Below, piece after piece: positions 53,008 to 61,892 of a stretch of 64,000 nucleotides of DNA. Numbering within the stretch: position 1 is the stretch's first letter; every line of letters starts with the position of its first letter. Below the pieces are notes generated by a model, which was given only the letters and a program-made list of their open reading frames with translations, had not been told where the DNA came from and made no database searches. A program made the translations under genes and the position numbers. This stretch comes from Gluconacetobacter johannae (GTDB taxonomy: Bacteria; Pseudomonadota; Alphaproteobacteria; Acetobacterales; Acetobacteraceae): positions 106,360 to 170,359 of the forward strand of contig NZ_JABEQH010000008.1 in NCBI RefSeq assembly GCF_014174305.1, in the 5' to 3' direction.

Positions 53008-54434
53008 GGCATCGTCGCCTGCTCAAGCGCCGCGTGCCAGTCGCGCTCCAATCCGAAATAGGACAGTCGCGACTGGCTGGCCGGGGGCACCCGGGTCACC
53101 TTGTACCGCCCGACCAGGCGTCCATCCGGCCCGTCGCCCTGGATTTCGAAGCGGAAGATATCATTCAGGGTGATGACCTCCCCTTCCATGCCGCAGACCT
53201 CGGTCACCTGGGTGATCCGCCGCCCGCCGTCGCGCTGCCGCTCCACCTGGATAATCAGGTCTATCGCACCGACGATCTGGGTCCGGATGGCGCGTGACGG
53301 CAGGCCCATGTTTCCCATCTGGACCATGTTCTCGATACGCGTCAGGGCGTCGCGCGTCGTGTTGGCATGGACGGTCGACATGCTGCCGTCATGGCCCGTG
53401 TTCATGGCCTGAAGCATGTCGAAGGCCTCGCCGCCACGACATTCGCCGATGATGATCCTGTCGGGACGCATACGCAGCGCGTTACGCATCAGGTCGCGCT
53501 GGGCGATTTCGCCCCGCCCTTCCAGATTGGCGGGGCGCGTTTCCAGCCGCACGACATGCGGTTGCTGCAGTTGGAGTTCGGCCGCGTCCTCGACCGTTAT
53601 CACGCGCTCGCCCGCATCGATCAGGCGCGACAGGGCGTTCAGCAAGGTCGTCTTGCCCGACCCGGTGCCGCCGGAAATGATGATGTTCAGGCGGGCCTTC
53701 GCCGCGATTTCCAGCAGGCGGGCGACAGGCGGCGTCAAGGCGCCGAATTCGATCAGCCTGGCGAAATCTATGGCTTTCTTGCCAAATTTCCGAATCGACA
53801 GGTACGGTCCATCCAGCGCCAGCGGCGGGAAGACGATATTGACGCGCGATCCGTCCTTCAGTCGCGCATCGGCCATGGGGCTGGATTCATCGATGCGGCG
53901 GCCCACCGCCGAGGCGATTCTCTGGCAGACCCCGGCCAGGTGGGACACGTCCCGAAACCGGACCCCGGACAGCACCAGCCTGCCGCCCTTCTCGACGAAC
54001 ACCTTGTCGGGACCGTTCACCATGATTTCGCTGATGGACTCGTTTTCCAGCAGAGGCTCCAGCGGCCCGAGCCCCAGCATGTCGAAGACCAGTTCCTCGG
54101 CCAGGGCCCGTTGCTCACGACTGTTGAGCTGGATTCGCCGTTCGGTGGCGATCTCCGAAATCAGGCGTTCCATGTCGGCACGCAGCCGATCGGCCGACAT
54201 CACGGCCACCGCCGCCGGGTCCAGCCGGTCCAGACAGGTCGAACGCAATTCCGCGATCGTGGACGAAGGCACGCTGGGTGCGCCGGTCCCCTCCACGATG
54301 GTGGCCGCGGGCGGTGCCGCCGGTATCGACGGCGCGGGCATCGGCATCGCCGCCGGGATCACCTCGTCCTGGACGACGTCGGGGATGTCGATATCCCCTG
54401 TCCGGCGTCCGAAGATCCGCCCACGGACCGTCAT
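53004..54434 (-). CDS. cpaF: CpaF/TadA secretion ATPase
   Basis: Hexameric motor ATPase of the Flp pilus, 476 aa. The ATP-binding part has Walker A GGTGSGKTTLL near residues 254-262, the Asp box VITVEDAAELQLQQPHVVRL, Walker B IIIGECRGGEAFDMLQAMNT and a His box GSMSTVHANTTRDAL. The N-terminal 100 residues are Pro/Ala-rich linker. The start at 54434 overlaps the cpaE stop (ATGA). The stop overlaps the first ATG of the tandem repeat before tadB. Confidence 0.95.
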   Translation of the reverse strand: MTVRGRIFGRRTGDIDIPDVVQDEVIPAAMPMPAPSIPAAPPAATIVEGTGAPSVPSSTIAELRSTCLDRLDPAAVAVMSADRLRADMERLISEIATERRIQLNSREQRALAEELVFDMLGLGPLEPLLENESISEIMVNGPDKVFVEKGGRLVLSGVRFRDVSHLAGVCQRIASAVGRRIDESSPMADARLKDGSRVNIVFPPLALDGPYLSIRKFGKKAIDFARLIEFGALTPPVARLLEIAAKARLNIIISGGTGSGKTTLLNALSRLIDAGERVITVEDAAELQLQQPHVVRLETRPANLEGRGEIAQRDLMRNALRMRPDRIIIGECRGGEAFDMLQAMNTGHDGSMSTVHANTTRDALTRIENMVQMGNMGLPSRAIRTQIVGAIDLIIQVERQRDGGRRITQVTEVCGMEGEVITLNDIFRFEIQGDGPDGRLVGRYKVTRVPPASQSRLSYFGLERDWHAALEQATMP

Positions 54435-55660
54435 GACTGCCGCCCGAAGGAAAACCATTTCGGTTTCGTGGCGCCGGCCGCCACCGTCGTGTCGGTCGAG
54501 GCGACATCCAGCAACCCGACGGCATCGACCTGGCGCGCCAGGTCCATCATCGCATTGCGAAACGCACCGCGCGCCGCCGCGGCCGGTTCGCCCAGCGTGG
54601 CGGCGTTGCCCACCTGACGCGGCAGATCCGGGATCACCATGTCCACATGCGTTTTCAGCGCATCCTCCACCTGATGACGGGTCAGGGCGCCGGGTCGCCC
54701 AAGCCGGTTCAGGACCAGAACCGGCCGCTGCTTCTGCGCGGGGCCGACCGGAAGGTCCAGAAGACGCAGCGCCTCGCGGACCGAGGCCAGGGTCGGTTCC
54801 AGCACGAACACCCGCTGATGCACCTGCATCAGCAGGTCCCGGTTGAAGGCATTCGACACGAACGGCACGTCCGCGACGATGAAATTGTACCGGTTCCGCA
54901 ACACCCGCAGCAAGGCATCCACCGCCCCTGGGGCATAGGCGAGTTCGGTCATGAAATCGATCTGGTCCGACAGGACATGCAACCGGTCCGCAGCCGGGCT
55001 CGCCGCCCGTTCGGCCAGCAGCACATCGATCCGGTCGGGCGATTCCAGCGCCTGCCGCAGCCCGGACCCGACCCGCGCGTCCAGCAGGAAGGCCGCCAGT
55101 CCGCGATGCAGGTCGGGGTCCAGCAGGACGGTATGCCGATGCATGACCACCCCGAACAGCCACGCCAGATTCACCGCCACCGTCGTGGCGCCGACACCGC
55201 CCCGGACCCCGGTCACCGTCACGCAACGGCCGCCCATGTCCGCCTCGGGGGCCTGGCCCAGGATCAGCGGCCCGAATTGCCGCGCCAGCTTTTCACGGGT
55301 CAGGGGCCGGGGCAGATATTCCGCCACCCCCAGGCCCCGCGTCACCTCCCGATAGAAATCCGCACTGTCCAGGGCCCCGATCAGCAGGACCGAAACATCC
55401 GGCTCCACCACGCGGGCCAGGTCCCGCAGGGCGCTGATCGGATGATCCTCGCCCGCGATATCCACCAGCAGGACCCGCGGCGTGCTCTGCTTCTGCAATG
55501 CCGTCGTCGCGGTCCGCACATTGCCGCGCCGGAGGTCGAAATCGGGTCCGGCGAACTCCGTCAGCCCCTCGCGGACCAGCGCCTCGGTCGCGGCATCGGC
55601 GACGAAGCCGAGCATATGCGCCCTGTCATGACGTGCGCTCCCTCCTCCATCACCCGCCAT
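54431..55660 (-). CDS. cpaE: CpaE/TadZ ParA-like pilus localisation protein
   Basis: A 409-aa protein. An N-terminal receiver-like region (residues about 20-140, VLLVDIAGEDHP) is followed by a ParA/MinD-like ATPase domain with a GVRGGVGATTVAVNL P-loop and DPDLHRGL. TadZ/CpaE places the Flp machine at the cell pole. The annotated start at 55660 is 3 bases after the cpaD stop; the ATG at 55615 (MLGFVADAAT) is an alternative with a nearby AGGG. The C-terminus overlaps cpaF. Confidence 0.9.
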   Translation of the reverse strand: MAGDGGGSARHDRAHMLGFVADAATEALVREGLTEFAGPDFDLRRGNVRTATTALQKQSTPRVLLVDIAGEDHPISALRDLARVVEPDVSVLLIGALDSADFYREVTRGLGVAEYLPRPLTREKLARQFGPLILGQAPEADMGGRCVTVTGVRGGVGATTVAVNLAWLFGVVMHRHTVLLDPDLHRGLAAFLLDARVGSGLRQALESPDRIDVLLAERAASPAADRLHVLSDQIDFMTELAYAPGAVDALLRVLRNRYNFIVADVPFVSNAFNRDLLMQVHQRVFVLEPTLASVREALRLLDLPVGPAQKQRPVLVLNRLGRPGALTRHQVEDALKTHVDMVIPDLPRQVGNAATLGEPAAAARGAFRNAMMDLARQVDAVGLLDVASTDTTVAAGATKPKWFSFGRQS

Positions 55661-55663
55661 CGT

Positions 55664-55999
55664 TCAGTACCCCGTCCCGCCCGAGCCGCCCGATCCCCCC
55701 GAACCGCTGACGCCCGAGGCAATGCCGCTGGTGGACGGCATGGCCTTGGGCCGGTCCGCCCGCAGGCGTTCCACGGCCAGGACCGGCGCCTGGGCATCGG
55801 CCATTTCGCTGTCATGCCCGCGCTCCAGATCATGCGGATCGGCCACCATCGCCGCGAGATTGGCGGCGTTCGCTCCGGTCGGATGCCAGGCATAGGGCTT
55901 GTGATACGGATCCATCTCGGTACAGCCCGCCAGGGCCAGAAGGCACAGCAGGGAACGGGGCACGGAGCGGCGGACATATCGTTCCATCAGGCGCCTCAC
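55664..55999 (-). CDS. cpaD: Short CpaD-like lipoprotein
   Basis: A 111-aa lipoprotein (lipobox ALAGC). After the Cys the segment ANLAAMVADPHDLERG matches the conserved core of CpaD, the outer-membrane partner of the CpaC secretin. Caulobacter CpaD is about twice as long, so this form keeps only the signature part. The C-terminus is a Ser/Gly run ending GSGGSGGSGGTGY. The start at 55999 overlaps the cpaC stop; ATG 55987 is a possible alternative. Confidence 0.8.
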   Translation of the reverse strand: MRRLMERYVRRSVPRSLLCLLALAGCTEMDPYHKPYAWHPTGANAANLAAMVADPHDLERGHDSEMADAQAPVLAVERLRADRPKAMPSTSGIASGVSGSGGSGGSGGTGY

Positions 56000-57390
56000 T
56001 GGACATAGAAACCGGCATCGCCGGGAATATGCATGGGCTGCGCCAGTTGCCGGGGGCGCACCTGGCGCATCAGCAGCAGGCGCTCGATCTCGCTGGGCAC
56101 GCCCGAACTGTCGGTCGGCAGGGTCATGTCGGCCTTCTGCGCGACCGGCCGCACCAGATACGGCGTGACCAGAATGACCAGTTCCGTTTCCTGGCGATTG
56201 AAGGAAGTGTTCCGGAACAACGATCCCAGGATCGGAATATCCACCGCTTCGGGAATGCCCTTGGTCGTGTCGGTCAGGGAATCTTCCAGCAGGCCGGCGA
56301 TCGCGAAGGTCTCGCCGCTTCCCAGTTCCACCGTGGTTTCCGCCCGCCGCACCGTCAGCGCCGGAATGACCGAGGTCGAGCCCGACGTCGTCACCGATAC
56401 GCTGTTCTGGTTGCTGAGCTGACTGACTTCGGGTGCGACATGCAGGTTGATGCGGCCGTTGCTGTAGACGGTCGGCAGGAATGTCAGGCTGACACCGTAG
56501 CTCTTGAAGGCCACCGAGATCGCCCCCGCCTGTTGCGCCATCGGAATCGGATACTGGCCGCCGACCTGGAAGCTGGCGCTCTGCCCGCTCATGACGGTCA
56601 GGTTGGGCTCGGCCAGCAGGCGCACCAGATTGTCCTGCGCCATCGCGTCGATCACGCCGTTGACGTTGCTGCCCAGGCAGAACGGATTGCGGGTCGCGAC
56701 GCAGGTCGCCGTGCTGGCATTCACGTTCAGCGTCAGGGCCGGAAAACTGCCGAACTTGCCCATGTTGCCGACCGCCTGCCAGTCAACCCCCAACTGGCGC
56801 ACCACGTTGCGGTCCATTTCCGCGATGCGGACGCTCAACGTCACCTGGGTGGCGGACCGGATGGCGATGCGATTGTTGAGGCCCTGGTTGTCGGCCAGGT
56901 ATCCCCGCGCGATTTCCTCGGCCTTCGCCGCCACCTCGGGCGAGTCCACGACGCCGGTCAGGATCAGACTATGCTGGTCCGCCTGCACCTTGACCTGACT
57001 GTCGGGAAACTGACGCGCGATATGCGCTTCGGCCTGCGCGGCCCCGTAGCTCGACGGCGCGACGTCGACGATAAACTGGGCGACGGTCCGGCCTTCGGCG
57101 TCGGTTGCCAGGATCGACGTCCGGCCCGACGCCATGCCGTAGACGAACATGCTGGTGGCGCTGGCCGGCCGGACCTGGGCCACCTTGGGGTCGACCACGA
57201 ATATCTTGGTCGCCGGGCGCGGCAGGCTTTCCATATGGCCGCCCCCGACCTCCAGACCGACGTGATAGGACGTCACCGCCCGTCGCCCGGCCGCGTGAGC
57301 CGGCGAAGCCGGGGCGACAGCCAGCGGAGCGTACAATGCCGGAAGGAACAGGGCCAGGCGCAGCACGGCCGGACGGGAAAAACCAGGCAT
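55996..57390 (-). CDS. cpaC: CpaC/RcpA outer-membrane secretin
   Basis: Outer-membrane secretin of the Flp pilus, 464 aa. A signal peptide (cleavage near ASPAHAAG) is followed by an N0/BON-type domain (SLPRPATKIFVVDPKVAQVR) and the secretin domain with the VPILGSLF-type block (here VDIPILGSLFRNTSFNRQET) and ELVILVTPYLVRP at the end. Forms the gated outer-membrane pore. The start and the cpaB stop share one base (TGATG). Confidence 0.95.
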   Translation of the reverse strand: MPGFSRPAVLRLALFLPALYAPLAVAPASPAHAAGRRAVTSYHVGLEVGGGHMESLPRPATKIFVVDPKVAQVRPASATSMFVYGMASGRTSILATDAEGRTVAQFIVDVAPSSYGAAQAEAHIARQFPDSQVKVQADQHSLILTGVVDSPEVAAKAEEIARGYLADNQGLNNRIAIRSATQVTLSVRIAEMDRNVVRQLGVDWQAVGNMGKFGSFPALTLNVNASTATCVATRNPFCLGSNVNGVIDAMAQDNLVRLLAEPNLTVMSGQSASFQVGGQYPIPMAQQAGAISVAFKSYGVSLTFLPTVYSNGRINLHVAPEVSQLSNQNSVSVTTSGSTSVIPALTVRRAETTVELGSGETFAIAGLLEDSLTDTTKGIPEAVDIPILGSLFRNTSFNRQETELVILVTPYLVRPVAQKADMTLPTDSSGVPSEIERLLLMRQVRPRQLAQPMHIPGDAGFYVQ

Positions 57391-58214
57391 CAGAAATGAA
57401 ACTCCTTCCCGTCCGTGCTACCCTGGTAAATGACCACGGATCCGGGCGCGCCCGGCGCATCGCCGGCACGCAGTGTCGCCGACACATCGCCCGCCCAGGC
57501 AGCCTGCGGCACGGCTTCGGGCAAGGTGGCAGGCTGCGCCGCGCGCACCGCAAGCGACAGGCGCCCCAGATGCGTCGCGACCGAAACATGTTCCGCCTGC
57601 ATCGGCGAGACCTCCAGCGTCACGGTCCGGGCCTGCTGCTGCTCTTTCTCGGATGTCGCCCCCTGTACCAGCCGCTGGTCGATGGCGATGACGCGGACGT
57701 TGGACAATACCGTTTCCGCTGCGATACGGCGGTCCGGCGGCAATGCGCCGCTCGCAAAGGTCTGGGTCAGGATCAGGTCGACATGATCGCCGGGCCAGAT
57801 CAGGCCGGCCGTCCCGGTAATGGCGTCGACCCCGACGGTCACCGCCCGCATTCCCGGCTTCAGCGCCGCAGCCAGAAAGCCGCGATCCCCGGAATGCAGC
57901 AGGTCCGACGCACGAAGAACCGCGCCGCCCCCCAGGCTATGCAGCAGCATTGCGCCCACCAGGGCCTGCCGTTCCTCGGCGGTATCGGGCGCCGTCCCTT
58001 CGCCTTCCTTCCCGCGGGGCACGCGAAGGGAGGTGATGTCTTCGGGTTTCAGCAGGCTTCCCCCGTCCAGAGGACGCGCGCTGGCCAGCACCTGTACCGT
58101 CGCCGGCACGCCTTGGGCCGGAGTCGGCGGCGGACGGGTGGCGATCCATGCCACCACGCCGAAGCCCCCCAGGCCGACTGCCATGAGAACGAAGAAGACA
58201 AGCCTAAAAATCAT
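57390..58214 (-). CDS. cpaB: CpaB/RcpC Flp pilus assembly protein
   Basis: A 274-aa periplasmic protein with an N-terminal signal-anchor helix (MIFRLVFFVLMAVGLGGFGV). The SAF domain (PLDGGSLLKPEDITSLRVPR) and the block LKPGMRAVTVGVDAITGTAG and PGDHVDLILT are diagnostic of CpaB. It likely links the secretin with peptidoglycan. The ATG at 58214 is chosen; a longer open frame reaches 58283 but would start within the next gene region. Co-transcribed with cpaC. Confidence 0.92.
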   Translation of the reverse strand: MIFRLVFFVLMAVGLGGFGVVAWIATRPPPTPAQGVPATVQVLASARPLDGGSLLKPEDITSLRVPRGKEGEGTAPDTAEERQALVGAMLLHSLGGGAVLRASDLLHSGDRGFLAAALKPGMRAVTVGVDAITGTAGLIWPGDHVDLILTQTFASGALPPDRRIAAETVLSNVRVIAIDQRLVQGATSEKEQQQARTVTLEVSPMQAEHVSVATHLGRLSLAVRAAQPATLPEAVPQAAWAGDVSATLRAGDAPGAPGSVVIYQGSTDGKEFHF

Positions 58215-58225
58215 GACACCACGCC

Positions 58226-58735
58226 CTACAGGAGAACGAACAGGCTCCCCGCCGTAATGGCGCAGACATAGGGCAACGGACATCCTCGATGCAGACGCCA
58301 GCGTTCAATTCGCCGCACCCGCCCGACCAGACCGCATGGACGCACCGATGGAACACGGTCCGCCACACAGGCACGCGCCACAAGGTAGATGCAGGCCAGG
58401 ACACCCCCCGCCAACGCCACGCCTGTCAGCAGCGGCAGAATCTGTCCCGGCCGCAGGGCGAGACCAACGGCGCCCAGCAACTTGACATCCCCGCCCCCCA
58501 TCCAGCCGCACCGCCAGCACAGGGTCGCAAGACCGAAAATCGTCAGGCCGGACAGCAGTCCCGCAAGGATATGACCGCTCGCGACCGAAATCGCGCCGCT
58601 GAGGATCGCCAGCGCCAGGACCAGCCGATTTGAAACGGTCCGGGTCGCGACGTCATGCACCGAGGCGACAATCAGGACGCCGGCGACACCGATCACGCAA
58701 GATGAAACAACCGATGCCGCCGACAGGAACAACAC
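58226..58735 (-). CDS. cpaA: Prepilin peptidase CpaA/TadV (A24 family)
   Basis: Membrane aspartyl protease of 169 aa that processes the Flp pilins and TadE-like pseudopilins. The two catalytic aspartates are at about Asp28 (SVHDVATRTVSN) and Asp83 in GGGDVKLLGA. Several hydrophobic helices span the rest. It starts at a GTG. The C-terminal tail is longer than usual and enriched in Arg and Cys. It lies after the pilin genes. Confidence 0.88.
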   Translation of the reverse strand: MLFLSAASVVSSCVIGVAGVLIVASVHDVATRTVSNRLVLALAILSGAISVASGHILAGLLSGLTIFGLATLCWRCGWMGGGDVKLLGAVGLALRPGQILPLLTGVALAGGVLACIYLVARACVADRVPSVRPCGLVGRVRRIERWRLHRGCPLPYVCAITAGSLFVLL

Positions 58736-58773
58736 TCAACGTTCCATCATGCCATGCATGAACACCCGCGCCG

Positions 58774-58971
58774 CTAGGATCCGGACGCAGAGGCCGGTAT
58801 GTCGTCACCAACCGTGACAAACGCGGAACTCAACTGCCCACCCATCGTCCGCACCGCCGCAACGGCAACCACCGCCACAAGGGCCGCGATCAGTCCGTAC
58901 TCCAGCATCGTCACGCCACGCCGATCGCGCTTCAGATCAGTCAGATTCATCAGATGCTGAAACATCCTCAT
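58774..58971 (-). CDS. flp: Flp family type IVb pilin (second pilin)
   Basis: A 65-aa major-pilin-type protein. The prepilin leader ends RRG, cut before VTMLEYGLIAALVAVVAVAA, the Flp helix with the conserved Glu-Tyr pair. The start at 58971 has AGGG 5 bases ahead; an upstream ATG at 58986 would add 5 residues. The C-terminus is short and Ser/Ala-rich. It follows the first pilin by about 70 bases and precedes cpaA. Confidence 0.93.
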   Translation of the reverse strand: MRMFQHLMNLTDLKRDRRGVTMLEYGLIAALVAVVAVAAVRTMGGQLSSAFVTVGDDIPASASGS

Positions 58972-59040
58972 GATTCCCTGTTCCAATCGACCAGCGCGCA
59001 GAGCGAAGCACGATGTAACGAGACGCCTTACCGGCAGCCC

Positions 59041-59220
59041 TCAGACATCGCTCCCAACCGAGGTGAAGATGCCGCTCAGCCCGGTGCCAAGCGTGCTGAT
59101 CGCACCAATCACGACGACCGCAACAAGGGCCGCAATCAGCCCGTACTCCAGCATCGTCACGCCGCGCCGGTCGGACTTCAGGGCAAGAGCTGCAGATATA
59201 TACTGTATCATTATCGCCAT
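59041..59220 (-). CDS. flp: Flp family type IVb pilin (first pilin, 59 aa)
   Basis: A second pilin of only 59 aa. The stretch SDRRGVTMLEYGLIAALVAV is almost identical to the neighbouring pilin, so the helix and cleavage site are conserved, while the C-terminal 20 residues differ (LSGIFTSVGSDV). The annotated ATG at 59220 sits right after GGGAGAGGGA; the ATG at 59211 (MIQYIS) has a better spacing to it. First gene of the tad operon, 76 bases downstream of the CtrA-type box. Confidence 0.92.
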   Translation of the reverse strand: MAIMIQYISAALALKSDRRGVTMLEYGLIAALVAVVVIGAISTLGTGLSGIFTSVGSDV

Positions 59221-59519
59221 TCCCTCTCCCGATTAATCACGCATATGGACACTGTACTGCCCATTGAAAATGGTAGATTTACCAGGAGATGATAATTAAG
59301 TGATCGTTAACCATATAGCTGGAAGCCTTATTCCTGTCCATATGGACGTTTCAAAAAAGTTCCCTCCCGCAATTTTCTTTTTGCTTGCATGGCCGTGACA
59401 AGCAGGGGACAAGGCGCTTCCGCCTTGGCATCGCCATCATCCGCGAGCGTGATGATTTCATCCATCCGGATTGCATGCCGGTTCGGACCATAATGAATTC
59501 AGGGCGATAGACCACTTCC
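59221..59519. other. Intergenic region between flp operon and GT87 gene
   Basis: AT-richer than the surroundings, about 300 bases without a gene. It holds the CtrA-type box (59296-59310), a 12-bp palindrome GTCCATATGGAC (59336-59347) and a perfect 7-bp hairpin CAAGGCG-CTTC-CGCCTTG (59410-59427) without a T run. I see no convincing sigma-70 hexamers for either gene. Confidence 0.7.
59296..59310. promoter_or_regulatory. CtrA box upstream of the flp/tad operon
   Basis: TTAA-GTGATCG-TTAA is a perfect match to the CtrA consensus TTAA-N7-TTAA, about 75 bases before the first pilin start. CtrA activates the Flp pilin gene in Caulobacter. Cell-cycle or CtrA control of this tad operon is inferred. 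Confidence 0.7.
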
Positions 59520-60752
59520 ATGGATTCCGGAAAATATACGGCAGGCTCCGTCATTTACGCCCTACGTCACGGCACATGGCTGCACCGCGAACGGGTGGTC
59601 GGATACGCAACGACCTTCCTGCTGGTGGAACTGCTTTTTGTGGCGCTCCTCATCCTCGGCACCCACGGCATGATCGGGTCGGTCGAACACCCGACAAGCA
59701 CGGATTATGTCAGTTTCTACGCGGCGGGACAGCAGGCGAATGCCGGCGCATCGGCGCAGGTGTATGATCCGGCCGCACACCATGCCGCCGAGCAACTCGC
59801 CAGGAAAAGCGGAATTCCCTACGTTCATTTCTTTTATCCGCCGGTCTTTCTCCTGATCTGCGCCCCATTCGCCCGACTGCCCTATCTGGCCTCGTTCCTC
59901 GCCTTCCAGGCCCTTTCCCTGATCGCCGCGCTGATGGTCCTGCGTAGGGTCCTGGGCGCGCCGACATGGACGACGGTCGTCGTCGGCGTCGCATTCCCTG
60001 CCACGCTGTGGAATATCGGGGTCGGACAGAACGCCCTCCTGACCGTGACGCTGTTCGGCACGGCGACCCTCCTGCTCGACAAACGCCCCATCCTGGGCGG
60101 CCTGATCGTCGGCATGCTCTGCTACAAGCCGCAACTCGGATTGTTCTTTCCCGTCGCCCTTCTCGCGCAGGGCAACTGGCGTGCGATCCTTTCGGCGATC
60201 GGCGCCTCGGCCACCCTCGTTCTGGTCTCGCTCGCGATCTTCGGGCGGGACACATGGACCGCCTTTTTCAATATCGCACGGCAGGCTCACGGCACATACG
60301 AAACGGGCGCCGTGCATGTCCCGTCCCTGACGTCGCCGTTCGGGGTGTTGCTCACGTTCCACGCCCCCCTCTGGCTGGCCTATGGGGTCCAGGCCATGAC
60401 CACCCTTCTTCTTGCCTGCGCCGTCTATCGCGCCTGGTCCCGCCCCTGCCGATTGCCCATCCGGGCCGCGCTGATCGCGGCGGCCACGCCGGTGGCCACC
60501 CCGATGACCATGTTCTATGACCTGACCCTGTCCGGCCTGGCCATCGCCTGGCTGGTACGCGACGGATGCGAGCGAAGCTTCCTGCCCTGGCGGAAATTCG
60601 CCCTGTTCTGTGCCTTTCCCCTGCCGCTGCTCTCGGGAAATCTCGGCATTTCCCACAGTGTCATGGCGGCGCTCGCCAGCCTTGCGGTCCTTGCGCTGAC
60701 ACTTGCCGAGACCGAAAGGACCGACCGCCCCCTTCCGGCGGCGGGGCCTTGA
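59520..60752 (+). CDS. GT87 family (DUF2029) membrane glycosyltransferase
   Basis: A 410-aa integral membrane protein with about ten hydrophobic helices. The TDYVSFYAAGQQANAGASAQ segment near residue 60 and the YDPAAHHAAEQ and FFYPPVFLLICAPFARLPYL stretches match the DUF2029/GT87 polyprenyl-phosphate-sugar-dependent mannosyltransferase family. Substrate and acceptor are unknown. It is divergent from the tad operon. The next gene starts at the stop codon (TGATG overlap at 60752) if the longer form is used. Confidence 0.85.
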   Translation: MDSGKYTAGSVIYALRHGTWLHRERVVGYATTFLLVELLFVALLILGTHGMIGSVEHPTSTDYVSFYAAGQQANAGASAQVYDPAAHHAAEQLARKSGIPYVHFFYPPVFLLICAPFARLPYLASFLAFQALSLIAALMVLRRVLGAPTWTTVVVGVAFPATLWNIGVGQNALLTVTLFGTATLLLDKRPILGGLIVGMLCYKPQLGLFFPVALLAQGNWRAILSAIGASATLVLVSLAIFGRDTWTAFFNIARQAHGTYETGAVHVPSLTSPFGVLLTFHAPLWLAYGVQAMTTLLLACAVYRAWSRPCRLPIRAALIAAATPVATPMTMFYDLTLSGLAIAWLVRDGCERSFLPWRKFALFCAFPLPLLSGNLGISHSVMAALASLAVLALTLAETERTDRPLPAAGP

Positions 60753-60859
60753 TGTCGATCAAGGATCACATCGCGCCTATGCTGTTAGGCAGCAGTGTAC
60801 GGCATTCCGGTCGGACGGTTGCAACCGACGGACGTTCAACGCCAGGAATAAGCGGGGCC

Positions 60860-61870
60860 ATGATGAAGATTTCGTTTTTCGCGGCGAACGAGGCCGAGGT
60901 CGTCGCCGCGGCGGCGGCCCTCGGTCCGGGCTTCACGGTCGGCTCTACCGCATTGCCGCTGGATGCACATATCGCCGGCAATTACGCCGACAGCGAAATC
61001 GTCAGTACCTTTGTCGGCTGCACCCTGTCCAAGGCGGTGCTCGTCCAGTTCCCGAAGCTGCGCCTGATCGCGGTCCGCGCGACAGGGTACGACAATGTCG
61101 ATCTGGACTATTGCATGGCCCATGGGATCGTGGTGTCCACCGTTCCCGCCTATGGGGACGCGACGGTCGCCGAGCATGCGTTCGCCCTGCTGCTGGCGCT
61201 CAGCCGGCATCTCGTGGCATGCGTCGAGGCGACGCGGCGCGGCGAATTCGGCTATGTGCCGGCCCGCGGTTTCGAATTGCGCGACAAGGTGCTCGGCGTC
61301 GTGGGAACCGGCCGCATCGGGCGCCGCGCGATCGAGATGGCCCATGGCTTCGGGATGAAAGTGGTCGCCTTCGACGCCTTCCCCTCCGCCGAGCTGAAGG
61401 AAACGCCCGCCTTTCGGTATGCAAGCCTGCCCGAATTGCTGTCGGCGGCCGACATCGTCACCCTGCATGTCCCCGCGACGCCCGAAACGATCGGGTTGAT
61501 CGGCGATCGGGAATTCGACCAGATGAAGCCGGGGGCCATGCTGATTAATACCGCCCGCGGGCAGGTCGTCGATACGCCTGCCCTGATCCGGGCGCTCGCC
61601 AGCGGGCGACTGGGAGGGGCCGGGCTGGATGTCCTGCCCCAGGAACCCCTGCTTCGGCGGGAGGACGCCCTGTTCAAGGCCGGAACGACCGAAACGGCCA
61701 GCGTGCTGAAGGACGTCGTGGCGGACCATACCCTGACGTCCCATCCCAATGTCCTGGTTACGCCCCATAATGCCTATAATACGGTCGAGGCGTTCCAGCG
61801 CATCATGGACACCACGCTGGACAATATCCGCGCCTTCGCCGGCGGCGCGCCCGCCAACCGGGTCGCATAG
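60860..61870 (+). CDS. D-2-hydroxyacid dehydrogenase (NAD-dependent)
   Basis: A 336-aa enzyme of the D-lactate dehydrogenase (LdhA) type. The NAD motif is VVGTGRIGRRAIEMAHGFGM. The catalytic blocks include MKPGAMLINTARGQVVDTPA and VTPHNAYNTVEAF with the active-site His. The LIAVRATGYDNVDLD stretch is typical. It probably interconverts a 2-oxo acid and D-2-hydroxy acid. The start 60860 (or 60863) gives the normal N-terminus; an ATG at 60752 would add 36 residues and overlap the GT87 stop. Not obviously part of the pilus region. Confidence 0.88.
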   Translation: MMKISFFAANEAEVVAAAAALGPGFTVGSTALPLDAHIAGNYADSEIVSTFVGCTLSKAVLVQFPKLRLIAVRATGYDNVDLDYCMAHGIVVSTVPAYGDATVAEHAFALLLALSRHLVACVEATRRGEFGYVPARGFELRDKVLGVVGTGRIGRRAIEMAHGFGMKVVAFDAFPSAELKETPAFRYASLPELLSAADIVTLHVPATPETIGLIGDREFDQMKPGAMLINTARGQVVDTPALIRALASGRLGGAGLDVLPQEPLLRREDALFKAGTTETASVLKDVVADHTLTSHPNVLVTPHNAYNTVEAFQRIMDTTLDNIRAFAGGAPANRVA

Positions 61871-61892
61871 AGGCCCCGCGCGTCGGGCGTTT

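Noticed and set aside
59410..59427. Hairpin CAAGGCG-CTTC-CGCCTTG as a terminator.
   Set aside because: No T run on either strand and it lies upstream of both neighbouring genes.
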